Shown: positions 1 through 5,025 of the stretch, piece by piece
How the letters are laid out: each line of letters opens with the position of its first letter
How positions within the stretch are numbered: position 1 is the stretch's first letter
DNA from: Roseiarcus sp035500275
Lineage (GTDB): Bacteria; Pseudomonadota; Alphaproteobacteria; Rhizobiales; Beijerinckiaceae
Direction of reading: 5' to 3'
NCBI GenBank assembly: GCA_035500275.1
Contig: DATJXI010000281.1
Location: 1-5,025 of the forward strand
Length of the DNA stretch: 5,025 nucleotides
Notes under the pieces: generated by a model
The model's database searches: none
What the model was told of the DNA's origin: nothing
Seen by the model: the letters and a program-made list of their open reading frames with translations, nothing else
Translations under genes and position numbers: made by a program

Positions 1-1
1 C

Positions 2-229
2 GCGGCCGTCATCATCGGCGGCGTCAGCATGTCGGGCGGGTCGGGCACAATCATCGGCACGGTGATCGGCGCGCTCATCATCGCGGTGCTGACGACCGGG
101 CTCGTCATGCTCAACGTGGACGCGTTCTGGCAGTTCATCGTTGTCGGCGCGGTCGTCATTGTCGCCGTCCTCATCGACCAGTCGCGCGACCTCATCGCGG
201 GACGCGCCAAGGGGAGTAACCGGCGATGA
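2..229 (+). CDS. ABC sugar transporter permease, C-terminal end (5' partial)
   Basis: This is the last 75 codons of an inner-membrane permease of the ribose/xylose/fructose (RbsC/FrcC, CUT2) family, which forms the channel for a sugar or related solute in an ABC importer. The frame is open from base 2, so the gene starts outside the window. The visible part begins with a glycine-rich stretch (AAVIIGGVSMSGGSGTIIGT) typical of the conserved loop near the end of RbsC-type permeases. Two hydrophobic segments follow, one around IGALIIAVLTTGLVML and one around WQFIVVGAVVIVAVLID, and then a short charged cytoplasmic tail. The stop codon overlaps the ATG of the ATPase gene in an ATGA arrangement, so the two are translationally coupled. 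An internal ATG at 29 lies inside the conserved loop and is not the real start. The substrate cannot be told from this piece, and the binding protein is not in view. Confidence 0.88.
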   Translation, partial: AAVIIGGVSMSGGSGTIIGTVIGALIIAVLTTGLVMLNVDAFWQFIVVGAVVIVAVLIDQSRDLIAGRAKGSNRR

Positions 230-987
230 GCGAGCCGCTGCTCTCGATCCGTAGTCTGACGAAAGTCTTCGGCGGCCTCGTCGCGGTCGACAACGTGAGT
301 CTGGATGTAAGGCGCGGGGAGGTGGTGGGCCTGCTCGGCGACAACGGTGCGGGGAAATCGACCCTCATCAAATGCGTCTCCGGCGTTTACCAGCCGGAGG
401 AAGGCGAGATGATGTTCGACGGCCAGCGGATGGACTTCGCGACGCCCATGGATGCGCGCCGCGCCGGCATCGAGACGATCTACCAGGACCTCGCGCTCGC
501 CAACAATCTCGACGTCGGCGCCAACATCTTTTTGGGCCGGGAGGTCAAAAAGCGGCGTTTCGGCGGGCTCGTGCAGACGCTCGACGACAAGCTGATGCTG
601 AAAGAATCGAGCAAGACGCTCGACTCGCTGCAGATCCGCTTCCCGACCTTGACCCAGCCGATCGAGAAATTGTCGGGCGGGCAGCGGCAGGCGGTCGCAA
701 TCGCCCGCGCGGTCTATTGGGACGCCAAGCTCATGATCATGGACGAGCCGACCAACAATCTCGGCGTCCCCGAGCAGCACAAGGTGCTCGAGCTCATCCG
801 GACGCTCAAGGACCGCGACGTTCCCGTCATCCTCATCACCCATATCCTGCCCGACGCGTTCGCCGTCACCGACCGCGTCGTCGTCATGCATCGGGGGCGG
901 AAAGTGGCCGAGAGGGCGACCTCAGACACCAACGCCGAGGAGCTCGTGCAGTACATGGTCGGCGCGCGGGAGGAGGCGGCGGCGTAA
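226..987 (+). CDS. ABC sugar transporter ATP-binding protein (FrcA/RbsA-like, single domain)
   Basis: A complete 253-residue ATPase that powers the importer whose permease lies just upstream. All nucleotide-binding motifs are present: Walker A GDNGAGKST (residues 38-46), Q-loop Q87 in IYQDLA, signature LSGGQRQAVAIARA (149-162), Walker B LMIMDEP (169-175) with catalytic E174, and H-loop H206 in ILITHIL. After Walker B the protein reads TNNLGVPEQ, the LGV-type D-loop region of sugar-importer ATPases, not the common SALD form. At 253 residues it holds one nucleotide-binding domain, so it should act as a homodimer as in FrcA-type systems, unlike RbsA with two fused domains of about 500 residues in total. 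The start is the ATG in the ATGA overlap with the permease stop, preceded by AAGGGGAG at 209-216 with 9 bases of spacing. Substrate is unknown; ribose, xylose and fructose-type sugars are all possible. Confidence 0.95.
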   Translation: MSEPLLSIRSLTKVFGGLVAVDNVSLDVRRGEVVGLLGDNGAGKSTLIKCVSGVYQPEEGEMMFDGQRMDFATPMDARRAGIETIYQDLALANNLDVGANIFLGREVKKRRFGGLVQTLDDKLMLKESSKTLDSLQIRFPTLTQPIEKLSGGQRQAVAIARAVYWDAKLMIMDEPTNNLGVPEQHKVLELIRTLKDRDVPVILITHILPDAFAVTDRVVVMHRGRKVAERATSDTNAEELVQYMVGAREEAAA

Positions 988-1020
988 GATCCCTTCTCCC
1001 GGAATACGGGGTGAGAGTTC

Positions 1021-1026
1021 GGAGAG
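1021..1026 (+). promoter_or_regulatory. Ribosome binding site that supports a TTG start
   Basis: GGAGAG lies 7 bases before the TTG at 1034. It matters because the oxidoreductase frame has no ATG or GTG near its N-terminus. The only nearby ATG, at 1045, and the GTG at 1011 are in other frames. The FAD-binding GAGPAG motif begins only 10 residues after the TTG, so a later start would remove it. Confidence 0.7.
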
Positions 1027-1033
1027 ACTGGTC

Positions 1034-2188
1034 TTGGCGAACTCATGCGACGCGATCATCATCGGCGCGGGGCCGGCCGGACTCGCCGTTGCGGCATCGA
1101 TCAAGGCGAAGGGCCTCGCTCCGGTCGTTCTTGAGAAAGCCGAGGCTGTGGGCGCGGTCTGGCGGAAACACTACGACCGCCTCCATCTGCACACCGACCG
1201 CGGCCACTCGGGGCTGCCGGGCTTGCCCATCCCCAAGAGCTTCGGCCGCTATCCATCGCGCGCTCAATTCCTCTCCTATCTCGAGAGCTACGCCGACAGC
1301 TTCGACCTCCACCCCGTCTTCAACACGGAGGTCCGCGAAGCGCGCCGCCACGGCGCCGGCTGGCGCGTCGATGCCGGCGAGCGGGCGTGGTTCGCCCCAG
1401 TGGTCGTCATCGCGACGGGCTACGCCAGCTACCCCTATTCGCCGACGTGGCCGGGCATGGAGGCGTTCGGCGGCGAAATCTTGCATTCAAGCCGCTACCG
1501 CAACCCGACGGCCTTCGCGGGCAAGCGCGTGCTCGTGGTGGGGTTCGGCAATTCGGGCGGCGAGATTGCGCTCGACCTCGCCGACGCGGGCGTGGACGTG
1601 ACGCTCTCGGTGCGCGGGCCAGTGCAGATCATCCCGAGAGAATTGTGCGGATTGCCGATCCTCACAATCGCGATCGCACAGCAGCGTCTGCCGGCGCGGT
1701 TCACCGACTTTCTTGGCGCGCCGGCAATCCGCCTGGCGGTCGGCTCAATCGAGAAGCTCGGCCTCAAACGCGCCGCCAAGGGGCCGCGCCAGATGGTCGA
1801 GGAGGACGGGCGCGTGCCGCTCATCGACGTCGGCACGATCGCCGCGATCCGCGCCGGGCGGATCAAAGTGCGCGGCGACATCGCACGGATTGCGGAGAAG
1901 GAAGTGGTCTTCAGGTCCTCTCCGCCGGCGCCGTTCGACGCCGTCATTCTCGCGACCGGCTTCCGGCCCGACTATCGCGCCCTCTTGCCCGACGCGAAGG
2001 GCGTTTTGGACAAAGCCGGCATGCCGCTCAAGAGCGGCCGGCCGACCGCCGAGCCGGGGCTTTTCTTCTGCGGGACGATTGTTGTGCCCACCGGCCAATT
2101 GCGCGAGATCGCCATCGAAGCCCGCCGCATCGCGCAGGCGGTCGGAAGCTCTCCATGGATCGCGGCTCCATCCGCACGCCCGGTTTAA
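1034..2188 (+). CDS. FAD/NAD(P)-dependent monooxygenase, YUCCA-like flavin monooxygenase family
   Basis: A complete 384-residue cytosolic class B flavin monooxygenase-like protein; such enzymes use NADPH and O2 to oxygenate small nucleophiles or ketones. Seen: FAD-binding GAGPAG (11-16) after a hydrophobic strand; VWRKHYDRLHLHTDR (42-56), typical of the family; VVVIATGY (123-130); FGGEILHSSRY (145-155), which fits the FMO signature FxGxxxHxxxY; NAD(P)-binding VGFGNSGGE (169-177); and VILATGFRPDY (304-314). The stretch around LPARF (219-223), GLKRAAKGP (243-251) and VPLIDVGTIAAIRAGRIKV (261-279) matches from memory the order and spacing in plant YUCCA enzymes, which convert indole-3-pyruvate to auxin. 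There is no signal peptide or membrane anchor. It starts at TTG with a good ribosome site and lies 46 bp after the ATPase gene, so co-transcription is likely. Substrate is unknown; an indole-pyruvate activity is only a hypothesis, and it could equally act on a thioether, amine or other ketone. Confidence 0.9.
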   Translation: MANSCDAIIIGAGPAGLAVAASIKAKGLAPVVLEKAEAVGAVWRKHYDRLHLHTDRGHSGLPGLPIPKSFGRYPSRAQFLSYLESYADSFDLHPVFNTEVREARRHGAGWRVDAGERAWFAPVVVIATGYASYPYSPTWPGMEAFGGEILHSSRYRNPTAFAGKRVLVVGFGNSGGEIALDLADAGVDVTLSVRGPVQIIPRELCGLPILTIAIAQQRLPARFTDFLGAPAIRLAVGSIEKLGLKRAAKGPRQMVEEDGRVPLIDVGTIAAIRAGRIKVRGDIARIAEKEVVFRSSPPAPFDAVILATGFRPDYRALLPDAKGVLDKAGMPLKSGRPTAEPGLFFCGTIVVPTGQLREIAIEARRIAQAVGSSPWIAAPSARPV

Positions 2189-2201
2189 CGCTCGACGTGC
2201 A

Positions 2202-2416
2202 TTGCCACGCCAGCGCCTGATCGAGGTCGCGGATCAAAATCGTCGGCCGTCTCGAGGCCGACCGACAGGCGAATGACGTCGTCCCTTGCCCCCGCCGCAA
2301 TCCGATATTTCTGCGCAAGGGCGCGATCGAGCGGAGCTTGCCATTGGGATAGGGGATCGAGTCGAGGTTCGGCCATGCCGATCCGTAGCCAAGGCGTGCG
2401 GCGGAGCGCAAGCGGG
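2202..2416 (-). pseudogene. Remnant of a PLP-dependent Cys/Met-metabolism enzyme C-terminus (cystathionine lyase/synthase-like), frameshifted
   Basis: The gap between the convergent oxidoreductase and serine dehydratase genes holds no intact gene, but the minus strand keeps pieces of a trans-sulfuration enzyme tail in two frames. From about 2416 to 2345 one frame reads LGYGSAWPNLDS, comparable to the FGxGxSWGGxES segment of cystathionine beta-lyase-type proteins. A second frame then reads AAGARDDVIRLSVGLETADD (about 2300-2241), the near-terminal 'DxLIRLSVGLED' motif of the family. At the A run at 2236-2239 (TTTT on the minus strand) the match returns to the first frame with LIRDLDQALAWQ, the usual last helix. 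Removing one base in that run gives a continuous GLETADDLIRDLDQALA. The rest of the roughly 400-residue gene, including the PLP lysine, is absent, since the remnant begins exactly at the sdaA stop. Sequencing error could explain a single shift but not the missing body. Confidence 0.6.
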
Positions 2417-3787
2417 TCAGCACTCGACGAAATTGACCGCAAGGCCGCCCAGGCTCGTCTCCTTGTATTTCGACTGCATGTCGGCGCCGGTCTGGCGCAT
2501 GGTCTTGATAACGCTGTCGAGCGACACCCGGTGACGCCCGTCGCCGTGCAGCGCCAGCGAGGCCGCGGCGATCGCCTTCACCGCGCCGAAGGCGTTGCGC
2601 TCAATGCAGGGGATCTGCACCAGGCCGCCGACCGGGTCGCAGGTCATCCCGAGGTGATGCTCCATGGCGATCTCGGCGGCGTTCTCGATTTGCCCGTTCG
2701 AGCCGCCGAGCGCCGCGCATAAGCCCGCGGCGCCCATGGACGACGCGACGCCGACCTCGCCCTGGCAGCCGACCTCGGCGCCCGAGATCGAGGCGTTGAG
2801 CTTGAAGAGACCGCCCACCGCGGTCGCGGTGAGGATGAAGTCGACGAGGCTCGCCCGCGCCGCGCCATCGCAATGGTCGCGGTAATAGCGCAGAACCGCC
2901 GGAATGACGCCCGCGGCGCCGTTGGTCGGCGCGGTGACGACGCGCCCGCCCGCTGCGTTCTCCTCATTGACCGCCATGGCGTAGACGCTGACGAAGTCCA
3001 TGATCTCGTGCGCCGGGCGCGCGTTGCGGAGCTTCGACTCCATGAGCCGCTCGTGGATGGCTTTCGCCCTTCGCTCGACCTGAAGCCCACCCGGCAGCGG
3101 GCCGGAGCGGGAGAGGCCGCGGTCCATGCAGGCGAACATCGCTTCGAGGACGCGCGCGACATGCGCTTCGACCTCCTCGGGCGGCCTGCGCACGGCTTCG
3201 TTGGCGCTGATCATCTCGGCGATGGAGAGGCCGGATTCTCGCCCGCGCGCCAGCAGCTCGGCCCCAGACCGGAAGGGAAACGGGACGTTCGGCTGGGCTG
3301 GCGCCGCGTCGTCCTCTGCATCGTCGCGCACGACGAAGCCGCCGCCGACCGAGAGCCAGGTCTCGTCGGCGAGCGTCGCGCCGCCGGCGTCCGTCGCGAC
3401 GAGGCGCAGCGTGTTGGGGTGGCGCGGCGGGACGGTCCCGATATCGAAGACGATGTTCTGGCCCAAGTCGAAGGCGATGGTTTTGCGCCCCGCGAGCGAC
3501 AGGCGCTTCGTTTCGCGGACCCGCGCGCAGAGCGCGTCGGCCGCGTCCGGGTCGATGTCTTCGGGCTCGAAGCCGCAAAGGCCGAGGATGACCGCCTTGT
3601 CGGTCGCATGGCCCCGCCCCGTGAAGGCGAGCGAGCCCATGAGCGTGACCTTCGCTCCCGCCGCGCGATCGAGCGCGCCGTTCTTCGCGAGCCCGTCCGC
3701 GAAAGCTGCCGCGGCCTTCATCGGACCGACCGTGTGGGACGAGGACGGGCCGACGCCGATCTTAAAGAGTTCGAAGACGCTGATCAT
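2417..3787 (-). CDS. sdaA: L-serine dehydratase (L-serine ammonia-lyase), iron-sulfur type, single polypeptide
   Basis: A complete 456-residue cytosolic enzyme that turns L-serine into pyruvate and ammonia using an oxygen-sensitive [4Fe-4S] cluster instead of PLP. Seen: the family-defining N-terminus MISVFELFKIGVGPSSSHTV, with SSSHTVGPM at residues 15-23; GRGHATDKA (57-65); a regulatory beta domain over roughly 1-165; then the catalytic alpha domain with TAPTNGAAGVIPAVL (285-299) and GAEVGCQGEVGVASSMGAAG (336-355). Cysteines expected to bind the cluster are C341, C383 (in MTCDPVGG) and C394 (in IPCIERN). C456 is the last residue (NFVEC) and corresponds to the tail cysteine that occupies the fourth iron site in the Legionella enzyme. 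Length matches one-chain bacterial SdaA, not the two-subunit Firmicutes form. It starts 36 bp after the molybdopterin gene on the same strand, so read-through from that gene is likely. No regulator is nearby. Confidence 0.97.
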   Translation of the reverse strand: MISVFELFKIGVGPSSSHTVGPMKAAAAFADGLAKNGALDRAAGAKVTLMGSLAFTGRGHATDKAVILGLCGFEPEDIDPDAADALCARVRETKRLSLAGRKTIAFDLGQNIVFDIGTVPPRHPNTLRLVATDAGGATLADETWLSVGGGFVVRDDAEDDAAPAQPNVPFPFRSGAELLARGRESGLSIAEMISANEAVRRPPEEVEAHVARVLEAMFACMDRGLSRSGPLPGGLQVERRAKAIHERLMESKLRNARPAHEIMDFVSVYAMAVNEENAAGGRVVTAPTNGAAGVIPAVLRYYRDHCDGAARASLVDFILTATAVGGLFKLNASISGAEVGCQGEVGVASSMGAAGLCAALGGSNGQIENAAEIAMEHHLGMTCDPVGGLVQIPCIERNAFGAVKAIAAASLALHGDGRHRVSLDSVIKTMRQTGADMQSKYKETSLGGLAVNFVEC

Positions 3788-3796
3788 GCCTCTGCG

Positions 3797-3803
3797 CCCC
3801 CCC
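3797..3803 (-). promoter_or_regulatory. G7 tract at the ribosome-site position of sdaA
   Basis: On the minus strand a run of seven G lies 9 bases before the sdaA ATG, in the 36-bp gap after the molybdopterin gene. No canonical AGGAGG is present; an AGAGG at 3789-3793 is too close to the ATG to serve. The G run is the best candidate for ribosome pairing, but this is weakly supported. Confidence 0.3.
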
Positions 3804-3823
3804 GCCGTTGCTTTCTGCTTTGC

Positions 3824-4858
3824 TCACGCGATGCGAACGACTTCGCAGCAGCCCGATCGATGCGCGGTCGTGCCGCTGATCGGATCGCGCGCCGACGGAT
3901 CGACGGTCAGGTTGTAGTTTGACCCTTGTGGGCTGAACGGATCATAGCCAGGCGCATTGGCCGCGGGCGCCGCTTGCCACCAGCCATGCTCGCCCACGAC
4001 CACGCGCTCGTCGATATCTGCGTTGAGCACGGCCCGCGCCCGCATCGCGCCTGATCGGGTCTCGACGCTGACCCAGTCACCCTCCGCGACGCCGCGCTGC
4101 GCCGCGGCCTTCGGATGCAACATCACCTCCGGATCCATCGCGCGCCGACGCAGGCTCGGCAGCGCGCGGTGCTGGGTCTGGCAGAACAGCGTGGGCTTGG
4201 CGCAGGTGAGCACGAGCGGGTAGCGCTCCGCCTGCGGATCGGGCGGCGGGACAAATTCCGGTATCGCCGCATAGCCCTTCGTCTGCAGGGTCTCGGACCA
4301 GAACTCAACCTTGCGCGAGGGCGTCGCGAAGCCGCGCGCATCGCCCTTCGCGTCCGGCTCGGCGTGCTTGGCGTAGCGGGTGGTCAACGGCGCGCGAATG
4401 CCCCTCGGCTCGGCCCGCAGCGCCTCCAGGCTCAGGCCGCTCTGCGAAAGTTGGTGACGATAGGCCGCATCGACGTCGCCCTTCCAGAAATGCTCGCCCA
4501 AGCCCAGCCGGACCGCGAGATCGAAGATAATGTCGGTGTCGGACCGGGCCACACCAGGCGGCGATACGACACGCTGGCGAAACTGCACGAGGGATTGAGC
4601 ATCTGCACTTATCTCGAAGCCGAAGCGCAGCGCCTCCCGCTCGAAGCAGGAGGCGACCGGCAGCACGATGTCGGCGAGTTCGGCCGTCGGATTCATGAAC
4701 AGGTCGGCGTGAACGTAGAGATCGAGCGCCGACAGCGCTTGCCGACCGCGCAGCGGGTCGGAGAAGGCGAGCAGCAGGTTCGAGCCGAACCCGATGAGCC
4801 CGCGCATTGGATAGGGTTCGCTCTCCAGCACCGCGCGATAGAAATCGTGGGTGGAGAC
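3824..4858 (-). CDS. Molybdopterin oxidoreductase (DMSO reductase superfamily), C-terminal half only
   Basis: About 344 codons encoding the C-terminal half of a large Mo-bis(MGD) enzyme that would carry out an oxo-transfer or dehydrogenase redox reaction. Seen: VSTHDFYRAVLESEPYPMRG at the broken end, then GFGSNLLLAFSD, HADLFMNPTAELADIVLP (4711-4658), EREALRFGFE, GFATPSRKVEF (4333-4301) and, from about 4222 to the stop, a molydopterin-binding domain with YPLVLTCAKPTLFCQTQHR, HPKAAAQRGVAEGDWVSVET and NYNLTVDPSARDPISGTTAH. The N-terminal half, with the [4Fe-4S] cysteines and most catalytic residues, is missing; complete relatives are roughly 700 residues. The minus-strand frame stays open to 4906, but bases beyond 4858 are the reverse complement of another copy's coding sequence, so the TTG at 4888 is not a believable start. 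The loss coincides with an inverted-repeat junction. Substrate is unknown. The TGA is 36 bp before sdaA on the same strand. Confidence 0.88.
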   Translation of the reverse strand, partial: VSTHDFYRAVLESEPYPMRGLIGFGSNLLLAFSDPLRGRQALSALDLYVHADLFMNPTAELADIVLPVASCFEREALRFGFEISADAQSLVQFRQRVVSPPGVARSDTDIIFDLAVRLGLGEHFWKGDVDAAYRHQLSQSGLSLEALRAEPRGIRAPLTTRYAKHAEPDAKGDARGFATPSRKVEFWSETLQTKGYAAIPEFVPPPDPQAERYPLVLTCAKPTLFCQTQHRALPSLRRRAMDPEVMLHPKAAAQRGVAEGDWVSVETRSGAMRARAVLNADIDERVVVGEHGWWQAAPAANAPGYDPFSPQGSNYNLTVDPSARDPISGTTAHRSGCCEVVRIA

Positions 4859-5025
4859 ACGTCCGCTCGGGCCTGCGAAGTGGAACAACGTCTCCGCGCA
4901 GGACTTCTACCGCGCGACGCTCGATGGCGAACCCTATCCCGTGCGCGGGCTCGTGGGCTTCGGCTCGAACCTGCTGCTCGCCTTCTCCGACCCGCTGCGC
5001 GGTCGGCAAGCGCTGTCGGCGCTCG
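4723..5025. repeat. Imperfect 136-bp inverted repeat made of two molybdopterin oxidoreductase gene segments
   Basis: The left arm 4723-4858 (read on the minus strand) and the right arm 4890-5025 (plus strand) align base for base without gaps; paired positions sum to 9748. The arms flank a 31-bp centre, 4859-4889. By hand count the outer 67 bp (4723-4789 against 4959-5025) are identical. The inner 69 bp differ at 15 positions, many of them third-codon or conservative changes, so both arms are coding sequence of homologous genes. The right arm runs to the window edge, so the repeat may be longer. The centre contains ten more in-family codons of the right-hand copy, which places the actual join at about 4858-4860, beside a palindromic ACGT (4859-4862). 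Confidence 0.95.
4860..5025 (+). CDS. Second molybdopterin oxidoreductase fragment, internal segment (truncated 5', runs off the 3' edge)
   Basis: The plus strand reads 55 codons, RPLGPAKWNN then VSAQDFYRATLDGEPYPVRG then LVGFGSNLLLAFSDPLRGRQ and ALSAL. This is the same internal region as the minus-strand molybdopterin gene, but from a related sequence: VSAQDFYRATLDGEPYPVRG here against VSTHDFYRAVLESEPYPMRG there. RPLGPxxWN before the VS is also usual for this family, so this copy stays genuine about 30 bases further upstream than the left one. There is no start codon or ribosome site. A TAG lies in frame at 4839-4841, and upstream bases belong to the other copy's antisense, so this is not an expressed gene start. 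It has no N-terminal cofactor region in view and continues out of the window. Confidence 0.85.

Noticed and set aside
993..1015. Hairpin between the ATPase and oxidoreductase genes (CCCG-GAATA-CGGG core, extended with one mismatch and GU pairs)
   Set aside because: Weak stem with no T run after it, and it sits just before the ribosome site; not enough to call a terminator or attenuator.
372..1601. Plus-strand 409-codon open frame spanning the ATPase, the gap and the oxidoreductase
   Set aside because: It is out of frame with two genes that have full motif sets, and its product is arginine/alanine-rich with no recognisable domain. It is a GC-rich shadow.
2189..2215. Imperfect hairpin directly after the oxidoreductase stop codon (CGCT/AGCG and CGTG/CACG pairings)
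   Set aside because: It has a bulge and a mismatch and no T run. A Rho-independent terminator cannot be supported, although the position between convergent genes is suggestive.
2242..2262. Perfect 7-bp GTCGGCC/GGCCGAC inverted repeat with a 7-base loop
   Set aside because: It lies within the VGLETAD codons of the PLP-enzyme remnant and has no T run; explained by former coding sequence.
2873..3922. Plus-strand 349-codon open frame opposite sdaA and the molybdopterin gene
   Set aside because: It is entirely antisense to a clear sdaA, with no family motif and no ribosome site that stands out; explained by GC-biased codon use on the other strand.
4859..4888. Start of the minus-strand molybdopterin frame at the TTG at 4888
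   Set aside because: Those codons (LFHFAGPSGR) are the reverse complement of the other copy's RPLGPAKWNN coding sequence and do not match the family, so the true coding match ends at 4858.
4305..5009. Minus-strand 234-codon open frame across the inverted-repeat centre
   Set aside because: It is out of frame with the molybdopterin coding sequence on one side and antisense to the second copy on the other.

Overview
The window is GC-rich (roughly two thirds G+C by eye), tightly packed, and has the codon habits (strong G/C at third positions, long spurious antisense frames) of a high-GC proteobacterium. The protein styles, namely a FrcA/RbsA-type single ATPase, a one-polypeptide L-serine dehydratase and a DMSO-reductase-superfamily enzyme, fit an alphaproteobacterium best. 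That placement is an inference from protein style, not from a marker gene.

Left part (+ strand, 2-2188): the 3' end of a sugar-type ABC permease gene overlaps by 4 bp the complete gene for its ATPase. After a 46-bp gap comes a complete FAD/NAD(P)-dependent monooxygenase-like gene that starts with TTG. These three genes look like one transcription unit. The oxidoreductase resembles plant YUCCA flavin monooxygenases along most of its length.

Middle (2189-2416): this is the gap between convergent genes. It has no intact gene, but the minus strand carries a frameshifted remnant of the C-terminal end of a PLP-dependent Cys/Met-metabolism enzyme (cystathionine lyase/synthase-like).

Right part (- strand, 4858-2417): the C-terminal half of a molybdopterin oxidoreductase gene is followed, after 36 bp, by a complete L-serine dehydratase gene (sdaA) with all four expected cysteines. 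The two are probably co-transcribed, but no functional link is evident.

Right edge (4723-5025): the most unusual feature. The molybdopterin gene on the minus strand stops abruptly at about 4858. From 4860 the plus strand encodes the same part of a second, related molybdopterin oxidoreductase, running outward in the opposite direction. The result is a 136-bp imperfect inverted repeat with a 31-bp centre. Neither copy has its N-terminal half. The inner 69 bp of the arms differ at 15 positions, while the outer 67 bp are identical. A chimeric assembly or amplification join between two related genes is the most economical reading; a real inverted rearrangement is possible. I found no RNA genes, CRISPR arrays, insertion sequences or convincing factor-independent terminators.
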